Source: Arthrobacter sp. NtRootA1
GTDB lineage: Bacteria > Actinomycetota > Actinomycetes > Actinomycetales > Micrococcaceae
DNA length: 64,000 bases
Assembly (NCBI RefSeq): GCF_019976975.1
Contig: NZ_AP024630.1
Location: forward strand, 2,046,001-2,110,000
Direction: 5' to 3'
Shown: one piece after another, positions 44,309 to 52,832 of the stretch
Layout of the letters: the number at the start of each line of letters is the position of its first letter
Numbering within the stretch: the first letter of the stretch is position 1
Notes under the pieces: model-generated
Database searches by the model: none
Told to the model about the DNA's origin: nothing
The model's input: only the letters and a program-made list of their open reading frames with translations
Made by a program: the position numbers and the translations under genes

Positions 44309-45172
44309 TTAGTTGAAAACGACAGTGCGGTTGCCGTTCAGCAGCACCCGTTGTTCGGCATGCCATTGCACGGCACGTGCCAGGGCTAGCCGTTCAGCAT
44401 CTTGTCCGGTGACTGCCAGTTGCGCCGGGCTGTAGTCATGTCCAACCCGAAGCACTTCCTGCTCGATGATGGGCCCTTCATCAAGCTCGGCGGTCACGTA
44501 ATGAGCGGTGGCGCCGACCAGTTTCACGCCGCGGTCGAACGCCTGGTGATAGGGCTTGGCACCCTTGAAGCCGGGAAGAAAAGAGTGATGGATGTTGATG
44601 GCCTTGCCAGCAAGTTCGCTGCAGAGGTCATCGCTGAGGACCTGCATATAACGGGCCAGGACGGTCAGATCGACCTGATGTTCGGCGATCAAGGCAAGAA
44701 GCTTTTCTTCTGCTGCCTCTTTGGTCTCGGGTGTCACAGGGATGTGGAAGAAGGGGATACCGTGCGCTTCGGCCACGGGTTGGAGTGTTTGGTGGTTGGA
44801 AGCGATGAAAGGGAAATCGACTTTGAGTTGCCCGGACCGCCACCGGAACAGCAAGTCGTTCAGGCAATGTTCAGCCTTGGAGACAAGGAGTGCGACCCGG
44901 GGCCGGTCGGCTGCGTCGGACATGGTCCAGTTCATGCCGAACTTGTCCGCCGTCGTCTGGAAGGCCGCCTTCAGCTCACCAACGGCGACCTCGGAAGGGT
45001 AGGTAGCTTGGACGCGCATGAAGAACCGGTTGATGGACGAGTCATCGAACTGCTGGCTGGCGAGAATGTTGCAACCGTGTTCGACCAGGAAGCCTGAGAC
45101 GGCGTGGACGATGCCCACGGTGTCTTGGCAGCTGAGGGAAAGAATCACTTCGCGGGTGGTGACGTGCTCCAC
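44309..45172 (-). CDS. purU: Formyltetrahydrofolate deformylase
   Basis: A 287-residue PurU releasing formate from 10-formyl-THF. The GTG at 45172 is preceded by AGGAG at 6 bases; the longer ATG frame upstream has no site and no family match. An ACT domain fills residues about 6-85 (VILSLSCQDTVGIVHAVSGFL). The formyl transferase domain has the catalytic Asn/His/Asp set in INIHHSFLPGFKGAKPYHQA near 220 and TAELDEGPIIEQE near 255. It starts the purU-mabO-folD operon and closes the THF cycle by regenerating free THF. The AAEEKLLALI region is ordinary for the family. Confidence 0.95.
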   Translation of the reverse strand: MEHVTTREVILSLSCQDTVGIVHAVSGFLVEHGCNILASQQFDDSSINRFFMRVQATYPSEVAVGELKAAFQTTADKFGMNWTMSDAADRPRVALLVSKAEHCLNDLLFRWRSGQLKVDFPFIASNHQTLQPVAEAHGIPFFHIPVTPETKEAAEEKLLALIAEHQVDLTVLARYMQVLSDDLCSELAGKAINIHHSFLPGFKGAKPYHQAFDRGVKLVGATAHYVTAELDEGPIIEQEVLRVGHDYSPAQLAVTGQDAERLALARAVQWHAEQRVLLNGNRTVVFN

Positions 45173-45815
45173 AGTACTCCTAGAGGATTTCGGTGCGCAC
45201 CTGGGCGGCCAGGAAGCGCCCTCGGGTAATTGGCAAGAGAGCATCGGATAGACAAGCCATATCCGGTAGCTGAACAGACTCGAACTTACGCGAGCAAGAC
45301 CACTGCAGCGATGCTGAAAATGCCACAAAAGATCATCCTTTTCATATCAATGCCGGATCCGTCGATTTAGTGGAGGGGGTGAGCCCGTGGCAAAGAAATG
45401 TTGGAGCCATCCAGCCTCGACACACGAGCCCTTCACTCTGGGATCGTTCCCATGTCCCAGCGCCGAAGTCCCAAACCCGTGGCCTGAACCAGGTCTGCCG
45501 TAACGCACGGCTAGCCTTAGACATCCGTATGAAAAAAATCAAAGATATGTAACTTGCCACTATTGGTCTGCTGTAGGTCAGGTGGTGTTCTTGATGTAAG
45601 AAATGAGACCCAGCGCACATTCGATCAGCCGGTACACCACTAACGGCGTCGGTGCCGACCTAGAGAACACGAGCATCAGCTGATCCTGAGGAGCGTACGG
45701 GTAGGCAGCGCACACAACATGTCGAGACGCAGCCCGGCCGGCCATGCCGGCATCGACTGCATTCCCTCCGCAGCAAGGCCCGGCTTACCCCGGCCATAAT
45801 TTTTGGAGCATAGAA
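45173..45815. other. Divergent promoter region between purU and the permease gene
   Basis: About 640 bases without a supported gene. It is the upstream region of both the purU-mabO-folD operon and the permease gene, so it should contain their promoters and operators. No riboswitch (glycine, SAM, TPP) is recognised on either strand. Confidence 0.5.
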
Positions 45816-47285
45816 ATGACAACTGTGAATGAACAGAAAGAAATCCCTGAATCGCCGCCTGGGGAAGTGGCGACGAAACGGCTTACCGGCAATCTGACAA
45901 CATCGGGGATTGTCTTCACCGTCCTGGCCTTCAATGCGCCTCTTACTGTCTTCGTGGGCCTGATACCCTTCATCATCGGCTCCGGGAATCAACTCGGAAC
46001 CCCCGTCACATACTTGGCGGCGTGCGCGTTGGTGCTTTGCTTCGCTGTCGGATTCACGAGCATGGGCAGGCGCCTGTCCAATCCAGGTGCGTTCTACGCA
46101 TATATCACTGCAGGACTCGGCAAACCGCTCGGACTCGGCGCATCGTTCCTGGCCCTTCTGGCTTACTTCTTTTTCCTCGCAGGCGCGTTCGCATTTGGTG
46201 GCGTATCCCTGGAGTCGTTGGTCACGGACGTGTTCTCTGGACCTGACATCCAATGGTGGGTGTACACCTTCGTCTTGATCGCCATCGTCGGAGTGCTCGG
46301 TTACGTCGAAATCTCCCTCTCGGCCAAAATATTGACCGTCTTCATGATCTTCGAAGTTGTCATCATCGTTGCCTTCGACGTGGCTTCGTTCGTCAATGGC
46401 GGCCCCGAGGGTGTGAGCGCCGCGCCTTTCCTGCTGTCGAACATTTTCTCCGGAAACGTGGGCCTGGCTGCTCTGCTGGGCGTCATGTGTTACGCCGGTT
46501 TTGAGGCTACGGCAGTCTTCCGCGAAGAGGCGCGCAATCCAGAACGTACGATTCCGCGGGCAACTTACATCTCCATCTTGTCCATGGGATCCATGTATGC
46601 GATCAGTGCCTGGGCCCTTATCACCGGAGTGGGGGCAAGCAGCGTCGTTGCCGCATCTGCAGAAGACCCGAGCGGAACCGCCACCGGGGCTGTCGCACTT
46701 TACCTTGGCAAGATCGCCTTCGATGTCGTCCTGGCCCTGGTTTGCACCAGCATTTTCGCGGCCATGATTGCCACGCACAATATCAGTGCCAGGTACATGT
46801 ACTCCCTGAGCATGGACCACGTATTCCATGCATCCCTACGGAGGATCCACGTGAAGCATGGTTCCCCCCATGTGGCCTCACTTGCCACGAGTCTTGTCGC
46901 TCTGGTCTTCATCGCGGTACTGGCAATTGCCGGAGTAGATGGAACGTCCTTGTTCGGCATTCTCGAAGGGATCGCTGCTTATCCGCTGATCCTCCTGATG
47001 CTTCTCACCAGCGTTGCTGTCATCGTCTACTTCCGCCGGAATCCGCAGTATCAGGTGGGGGTATGGAGGAGCTTGCTGGCCCCAGGTCTGGCCGCTATCG
47101 GGTTTGCCGTGGTGGCCGTGATCGGCACGCAGAACATAGCCCTTTTGATCGGGGGCAATGAGGTCCTGGCCGGCATACTTCTGACGTTGTTCTATGGTTC
47201 GCTCATAGCAGGTATCGCTCTCGCTCTGATCTATCGCAGAAAGAACCCCGGGGTCTACGCCCGAATCGGCCGGCAGGGAGCCTAA
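45816..47285 (+). CDS. APC-superfamily amino acid/amine permease
   Basis: A 489-residue integral membrane protein with about twelve predicted spans. ATG 45816 follows TTGGAG. A charged 25-residue head precedes the first span, which holds the APC signature region LTGNLTTSGIVFTVLAFNAPL. The FEATAVFREEARNPERTIPRATY loop after span 6 is a strong mark of amino acid permeases, in which F-x-G/E is substrate-contacting. It diverges from purU and probably imports the amine or N-methyl amino acid degraded by the neighbouring oxidases by proton symport. The substrate cannot be deduced directly. Confidence 0.9.
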   Translation: MTTVNEQKEIPESPPGEVATKRLTGNLTTSGIVFTVLAFNAPLTVFVGLIPFIIGSGNQLGTPVTYLAACALVLCFAVGFTSMGRRLSNPGAFYAYITAGLGKPLGLGASFLALLAYFFFLAGAFAFGGVSLESLVTDVFSGPDIQWWVYTFVLIAIVGVLGYVEISLSAKILTVFMIFEVVIIVAFDVASFVNGGPEGVSAAPFLLSNIFSGNVGLAALLGVMCYAGFEATAVFREEARNPERTIPRATYISILSMGSMYAISAWALITGVGASSVVAASAEDPSGTATGAVALYLGKIAFDVVLALVCTSIFAAMIATHNISARYMYSLSMDHVFHASLRRIHVKHGSPHVASLATSLVALVFIAVLAIAGVDGTSLFGILEGIAAYPLILLMLLTSVAVIVYFRRNPQYQVGVWRSLLAPGLAAIGFAVVAVIGTQNIALLIGGNEVLAGILLTLFYGSLIAGIALALIYRRKNPGVYARIGRQGA

Positions 47286-48050
47286 CCCGGCCAGCTGCCC
47301 CTCGAGGCCTCTCAAATCAACGAACACCTCCCGCTGAAGGGCCAGTGTCGACGCGCAAGCGTTTGCCTGGCCCTCAGTCATGCGCAGGTACAAGAAATCA
47401 GCCAACCAGACGTGCCCAAGAAGGCTCCTGTCACGGATGCGGCCCTAATAGAAGCGCGTGTCGATACTCGTCCCGCTTTTCCACATCGGCATCAAGGGCC
47501 AAAGTTGTCACATCGTATGACCGCGCCTCACTGAGTACGGTGGGTCAGAAAGCCACCGTGGACCCAACTGCGAAGAACTTGGTACACATGCCGGATATGG
47601 CACTGAAATTCTTGCAAACGTACTATTCGAAGGGTCCTCGCCTAGGCGTAAGGTGAATCACATTGAGAGCTACTGAAGGAGATCACTGTTGGATGGGTGT
47701 GGGCCACGCTGGTTCCTTGGCCCTGCCCCGCGAGAGATCGAACTCGGCGTGCGGAAACACGTGAAGTTCGGTCATAGATAGATCAGTCTATGTGTACCTG
47801 TTTCGCGAAGATGCAGCGAACTACTAGCCAGCACGCCGCTGCAGCAAGGCTGTCGCAGATCGGCCAAACGGCAGACGGACTTAACTATGAGTGTTTGCCA
47901 ACTATGAACCCAAAAGTTGAGGCCATCTGTGGTCTCAAAACCACCAGCCGGAACCCCGCCAGGCTGCCACGTCCGATCAACAATCGCCGTGAACAGTGTG
48001 TTGACGGGCTGGCTCGTCGCTGAAGTAAGAACAAAGAGGAGATGACCAAA
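47286..48050. other. Intergenic gap without recognised gene
   Basis: About 765 bases with no convincing coding frame. An 8-base inverted repeat AGGGCCAG...CTGGCCCT just after the permease stop (about 47338-47376) could act as a weak terminator. The 3' part should hold the promoter of the flavin amine oxidase gene. Confidence 0.45.
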
Positions 48051-49397
48051 ATGGAGTCATTTGATGTCGTTGTCGTTGGATGTGGATTCGCTGGTGCAAT
48101 CGCAGCCCGCGAATCAAGGGCTGACGGGAAGTCCGTGCTTGTGCTCGAAGGCCGCGAACGCCTCGGCGGACGCACCTGGTACAGGAAGTTCCAGGGAACA
48201 GACCAGGGAGTTGAAATCGGCGGCACCTGGATTGCCCCCGACCAGCAGAAGTTCGTACAGGCGGAGCTGGAACGCTATAAGGTCCAGACGTTCCAAAGCC
48301 CCGTGGCATCAAACTTTGGCTGGGGCCTCAACGGTGAGATGCTGAACACAGCCTTCCCCATCCCAGCCGACGAATGGGCCGCGCTGGAGCACGCCATCGT
48401 GCAGATCGACAAGGACGCAGACCGCATCCGCTTTTATGAAGCACCCCTTGGGCAACCAGGTTTGGAAGACCTGGACATACCGTACTCGGCTTACGTTGAT
48501 GCCCTCAACGTCCCGGCCAAGACACGCGACTTCCTTCTGGCTTGGCCCACCTTCTACTTCGGCGCCTACCCTCAAGAGCTCTCCGCCCTTCACGTCATCT
48601 CCTGGGTGAGCGGCTTCGGAAGCTCCGTGGGCTGGTACACCCTGCTGACTGACAAATTCGTCGGGGGAACGAAGAGTCTTATCGAACACATCCTCGCCGA
48701 AGCTGAAACCGAGGTGCGCTACAACACGGTTGTGGCATCGATCGCGGATGAGGGTACGCAGGTACGAGTCGTCACCCGGGACGGCCAGACGATCCTCGCC
48801 AGGTCCATCATCGTAACCGCCCCCCTCAACACCTGGGAACGAATCAACTTCGTCCCCGAACTCCCCCACGCGCACCGTGCCATGGCCACCGAAAAGCAAG
48901 CAGGACAGTCCGTGAAAGTCTGGGCACTTGTGCCCAAGTTGGAAAGGGACTTCTACGGCATCGGCATCGACACCACATTCAAATGGATTGCATCGGAATA
49001 CACAACCGATGACGGGACCTACCTTTGCTGCTTCGCCAGCGCCGAAGCTGACATTGATGCAACGGACCTGGACGCCGTTACCAATGCCGTACGCCAATTC
49101 CTCCCCGAAGCAACCGTCCTCGCGGTGGACTCGCACGACTGGAACAAAGACGAATTCTCTTTGGGAACGTGGATGGCGTACCGGCCAGGCCAAGTCATGA
49201 AGTACTCCAACCATCTTCAAGTACCCCACGGGCGCATTCACTTCGCCAATTCAGACTTGGCCTCCGGCTGGGCCGGGTGGATTGACGGTGCAATAGAATC
49301 CGCATTCACGGCAGCAAATGCGTCGAACCTCATGCTGGCCTCCGAGCGCATGCACATTCCCAATCCTCCGAAGCAGGCGAAAGTACCAACCCCGTAG
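48051..49397 (+). CDS. Flavin monoamine oxidase family protein
   Basis: A 448-residue FAD amine oxidase from the ATG at 48051, 9 bases after GAGGAG; the ATG at 48042 directly abuts that site. VVVVGCGFAGAIAARE near residues 6-21 binds ADP, followed by LEGRERLGGRTWYRKFQG and VEIGGTWIAPDQ near 55-65. The C-terminal LASGWAGWIDGAIESAFTAA is the usual flavin-contacting end. It produces an aldehyde, an amine and H2O2. In pAO1 a mao gene deaminates gamma-N-methylaminobutyrate; this protein is a candidate counterpart. The other amine oxidase at 35431 is a more distant paralogue. Confidence 0.9.
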   Translation: MESFDVVVVGCGFAGAIAARESRADGKSVLVLEGRERLGGRTWYRKFQGTDQGVEIGGTWIAPDQQKFVQAELERYKVQTFQSPVASNFGWGLNGEMLNTAFPIPADEWAALEHAIVQIDKDADRIRFYEAPLGQPGLEDLDIPYSAYVDALNVPAKTRDFLLAWPTFYFGAYPQELSALHVISWVSGFGSSVGWYTLLTDKFVGGTKSLIEHILAEAETEVRYNTVVASIADEGTQVRVVTRDGQTILARSIIVTAPLNTWERINFVPELPHAHRAMATEKQAGQSVKVWALVPKLERDFYGIGIDTTFKWIASEYTTDDGTYLCCFASAEADIDATDLDAVTNAVRQFLPEATVLAVDSHDWNKDEFSLGTWMAYRPGQVMKYSNHLQVPHGRIHFANSDLASGWAGWIDGAIESAFTAANASNLMLASERMHIPNPPKQAKVPTP

Positions 49398-50700
49398 GGC
49401 AGACCAGTGACGGGAATGCCAGCACTAGCCCTCTTCCGCTGCGGCTCCCATTGGAAAGAGTACCCGGATCGTATCTCGACAGGTCCGGGCGCTCTTCCCC
49501 GGCTGGCATCCTGCACTGCGAAGTCGTTAGCTCCCCCGCAAAGCCATGTGCAGGCTGAACTGGACCACTTACGGTTTCGTGCGGCGAGTGTTTCAAGCCA
49601 ACATTCGCCCCACCAACCATCGCCAAGGCGCTCCACGCCGTAGCGACAATTAGCACTACTGACGGTCACCGAATGCAGGGATGACTTAGAGAGAACTCAT
49701 CCCATTTTACAAATATTCTGCGATTCTTAGCCATTAGGCCGCACGAAGCTCCCGAGGAAGTCGATGTGGTCGACGTCGAGACCAGCCGGTCCAGCGCGGT
49801 CGAACGAGCGCGGCAACGATGGTGGTCCGGAAGGCTGAACAACCCGGCCATTGGGCGGCAGGATCGTCCCGGACGCCGTCATCGACCACTGCTATCTGAC
49901 AGGGGCGGAGTCCGACCGCGCCGCCAACGCGCTGAAACTCGCCCAACTGACCGCTGAGGCCGCCGGGCGCGGGACCCTGCGGCGGTTCGACGTCGATCAG
50001 GCCACCGGCGAAGTGCACTCCAGTACCGTCACCAACTTCGAATAGAACAGTCACGGTGCCGGCGCTGGCGTCAGAATCGAACTGAATTCGGTTTCCCGGA
50101 CGGCCGCTCATCATCTTCTTCCATCTCATCCCGACAGTCGAATGGTAAGAAAATGAGATGGAGCAGGGCCCGCGAACAGGGAAGTAGCCCAAAGAACACG
50201 GACTTGATGAGTCCACTTCGAGCCGCTCGGTAGGCATGCACACATCCTGACTGGTCGGACCCCTGATAAATATGAGAGTCTCGCCGCTAGCCAAGTCCGC
50301 CCCACGTCAGACCACCTTGACGTCAGTTTGGGGTGTAAATAACCAAGGCGGGGGCTTCTGGCCAAGACGCTTCCTCTGATACTTATGCTTTGGCCGCGGC
50401 ACGGGACTGTGTGCATAGCGCGGGGCTGAAGCTCGGAGAGTCCGGAGAACCGTCGTCGCACCTCTCCAACCTGCGCGTTACCAGGGTGAGCCCCGGCGGG
50501 AGTCCTACCCGGGCCGGAGAGCGTCATTGGATGGCGGCGGACGGATTCCAATTTCCTGGCCACGGCGTGGGTTCCCAGCGTCGACTAGACCCTAGCTCCC
50601 ATTTCGCTGCCGGCCGACTCGACTGAAGGCTTACTACTACGAGGGGATGAGATTTCCCGGGCGCCGTCACCCCTTGGATGCTCTACCGCTGTGCAGGAAG
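49398..50700. other. Gene-poor region, possible gene relic near 49850-50045
   Basis: About 1.3 kb without an intact gene. A 64-codon frame from TTG 49851 to 50045 (IVPDAVIDHCYLTGAESDRAANALKLAQLTAEAAG split across the text) has codon use and composition like a real C-terminal end, and the preceding bases continue similarly in another frame, suggesting a frameshifted relic. I do not recognise its family. The part at 49680-49735 is markedly AT-rich. Confidence 0.35.
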
Positions 50701-50748
50701 GACACTCGTTGTGGTGCGTTAGTGCGACCACGCACCACAACGGGTGTC
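50701..50748. terminator. Long hairpin downstream of the GH10 gene
   Basis: Arms 50701-50719 and 50730-50748 match at 18 of 19 positions (the exception is a U-G wobble in one strand's RNA) around a 10-base loop. It lies 45 bases beyond the GH10 stop on the minus strand and probably ends that transcript. No T run is present. Confidence 0.6.
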
Positions 50749-50792
50749 ACCGGGCGGCCGGTGCACAATCAGCTGCCGCGTCCATTTTCGGA

Positions 50793-51986
50793 CTACAGTT
50801 GCAAGTCGCTGGTGTTGGAGGGTTTGCCGACATGCTGCTTGGGTAGTTTGCCGAGCGGGTACTTGAGTGGTTCCGTCTTCTCGACGTAGTTCCGCAGGGC
50901 ATCACGAACGGCGAAGTACGCCGGCTTGGGGTTGTAGTTCTCGTCGAACAGGCACGGTTTCGCTCCCGGGAGCCATGTGTAGAGGTGCTTGTCCGTGAAG
51001 CCCCAGACGCTGATTTCCTTGATGCCGGCGTTGAGCGCCTCAGTGACGATGTTGCCGTAGATCTTTGCTTGGGAGACGGGGTCGTATGTGTGCACGTCCA
51101 GTTCCGCGATGGAGACTTCGAGTCCCAGCCCGTGGAAGAAGTTGGTCATCTCGGTGATGGCTCCGGGCGGAGGCCCCTGGAGTGTTTCGTGCATCTGCAA
51201 GGCCACGCCGTTGATCGGCACCCCGTCGGCAACGAGACCGGAAACGAGGTCGTACAGTTCCTGCCGCTTCCCTGGGAGTGATTCCACAAGGTTTTCGTTC
51301 AGGAACAGCTTGGCCTTCGGGTCCGCATCATGGGCGATCCGGAACGCGTCTGCGATGTAGCCTGGGCCGAGGGCGTTGTAGAAGTCGTTGTGCTGAAGGC
51401 CCCCACCCATCGTCTCCAGCGCCTCGGTTACGACGTCCCAGCGGTCCATCTTGTTCTTGTAGCGCTTCATGATCGTATTGAAGTGATTGACCATGGCGGC
51501 GCGGAACGCGACAGGGTCATTGACCTTAGATACAAGGTAATCGGGGTTGCAGCAACCCGAGATCAGGCCGTGGCCCTTGACCTGCATGTCGTTCGCTTTA
51601 CCGAAGGCTGCCAGTCGGTCCAGGCCCTCGAAGTCGAAGATGCCCTCTTGCGGCTCAACGAATTGCCACTTCAGGTCGTTCTCGGGGGACAGGCTGTTGA
51701 ACTGCTCGGCCAGCACCTCCGCGAACTGAGGTTCTGCCAGGTAGTTCGAGGGCCGGCCATCGGCCGTTGATGTCATGCCCTTGATTGAACCGGATCCGAT
51801 GATGAGGCCAGCCTTCACGGCCTCCTCCCGGAGCGAGCCTATGCCACCCTCGGCCCCCACTGCGGGAAGCGCGTCTGAGGTTGGGCTTGGCGTCGTCGTG
51901 GCGGTTGCAGCCTGGCTGGCGAATGCCGACATCGTCAGGCCAAGACTGACCGTGGCGAGCATGGCTAGAGTTTTTCGCGTCTTCAT
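50793..51986 (-). CDS. Secreted GH10-family glycosidase (xylanase-like), divergent
   Basis: A 397-residue protein. ATG 51986 follows GAAGGAATT and gives a Sec signal (MKTRKTL, hydrophobic core, cleavage near ASQA), so it acts outside the cell. GH10 marks are the acid/base Glu in WDVVTEALE near residue 195, GVALQMHETL near 265, the nucleophile Glu in VSIAELDVHT near 300 and SVWGFTDKHLYTWLPG near 340. Unusual features: Thr replaces the invariant Asn in W-D-V-V-N-E, and the usual H-T-L-V-W-H-S-Q is HGLISGCCNPDYL. It is probably an endo-glycanase with altered specificity; xylan is unproven. Confidence 0.85.
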   Translation of the reverse strand: MKTRKTLAMLATVSLGLTMSAFASQAATATTTPSPTSDALPAVGAEGGIGSLREEAVKAGLIIGSGSIKGMTSTADGRPSNYLAEPQFAEVLAEQFNSLSPENDLKWQFVEPQEGIFDFEGLDRLAAFGKANDMQVKGHGLISGCCNPDYLVSKVNDPVAFRAAMVNHFNTIMKRYKNKMDRWDVVTEALETMGGGLQHNDFYNALGPGYIADAFRIAHDADPKAKLFLNENLVESLPGKRQELYDLVSGLVADGVPINGVALQMHETLQGPPPGAITEMTNFFHGLGLEVSIAELDVHTYDPVSQAKIYGNIVTEALNAGIKEISVWGFTDKHLYTWLPGAKPCLFDENYNPKPAYFAVRDALRNYVEKTEPLKYPLGKLPKQHVGKPSNTSDLQL

Positions 51987-52176
51987 TGGGGCGAATTCCT
52001 TCGAGTAAGTGACTGCCAACAGCGCGTTCGGCCGCAAGGTGACTGCTCGAAATACGAGCCAGCTTCCGGTGCGCTGGGATGGTTTCTGACCCCGGGTGGG
52101 GGCAGCCGTGCTATTCCGCCGCGGCCCGGTAAGGCGGCGGCACCGAGTTCTGCTTCGGTGGTGAAAAGGTAACCCG

Positions 52177-52200
52177 AAATTGTGACGGGTGCAACAATTT
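52177..52200. promoter_or_regulatory. Inverted repeat upstream of the GH10 gene
   Basis: AAATTGT...ACAATTT, 7-base arms 10 bases apart, about 190 bases before the GH10 start. It may be an operator; which regulator is unknown. Confidence 0.35.
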
Positions 52201-52423
52201 CTTTTGTTTGCTTGCCTGCGCACGTTGATTTGAAGCGCTGAAGACATGCGTGGGGTTCTTGCGCAAGGCGCGGGGGTCAGGGGGCCCGATCCGGAGGAAG
52301 AGGCCCCTGATCTGCCTCCCGAGGTTCAGCGCGGAACCTGTGAACCCGCCATTGTCTGTGTCGTCGGGGTCGGCGCAGCCGTGTTCCGGACGTGCTTTCC
52401 GGGTATGCCGATTGCCTTGGGGT

Positions 52424-52660
52424 CTATCTGCTGGCGTCGTCGTGTCGCTGGCGGATCAACCCGAAGGGGACAGCGGGATGAGCACGCACGATATATCTGC
52501 CCGTCTCGATCCGTGTCACGAGGATCCCTATCCGGTGCTTGCGTGCGGCCTTCTGCACGACGGATATCGCCTCTTCCAGAGCGTTATCCACCTCAGAGGC
52601 GTCCTTGACCTGTACCTCCAGCATGCCGGGCTGTTCCAGCTCTCCGGTCGTGATTTCCAT
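52424..52660 (-). CDS. Small conserved hypothetical protein
   Basis: A 78-residue protein; ATG at 52660 follows AAAGGA. LEVQVKDASEVDNALEEAISVVQKAARKHRIGILVTRIETG is mixed alpha/beta, followed by GRYIVRAHPAVPFGLIRQR. I recall similar short proteins in Arthrobacter but no assigned function. It lies between the GH10 and GH3 genes, separated from both, and is probably a monocistronic gene. Confidence 0.7.
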   Translation of the reverse strand: MEITTGELEQPGMLEVQVKDASEVDNALEEAISVVQKAARKHRIGILVTRIETGRYIVRAHPAVPFGLIRQRHDDASR

Positions 52661-52832
52661 GTGTTCCTTTCACCGCATCGAGTGCGGCGGTGCGAGGCGA
52701 AGCGAGGGGCGCTACGGCGGACGTGGGCCAAGCTTGATGCAGCATCCAGCGGTTTGCAGGGGAGCCGGGGTCAAGAGCCCTTGGACTGGTGGGGCGTCGG
52801 GGTGAACGGGTGGGTGGCCCCGAGGGAGCTGT

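Noticed and set aside
45173..45815. Glycine or other riboswitch upstream of purU or the permease
   Set aside because: No conserved aptamer core could be recognised on either strand.
45660..46829. 389-codon frame on the minus strand across the permease gene
   Set aside because: The translation is highly charged and repetitive, as expected for the complement of a hydrophobic protein; the plus-strand permease has clear spans and a ribosome site.
31379..49397. Full nicotine degradation cluster
   Set aside because: Only lower-pathway-like genes are present; no hydroxynicotine oxidase, nicotine dehydrogenase or ketone dehydrogenase subunits are seen.
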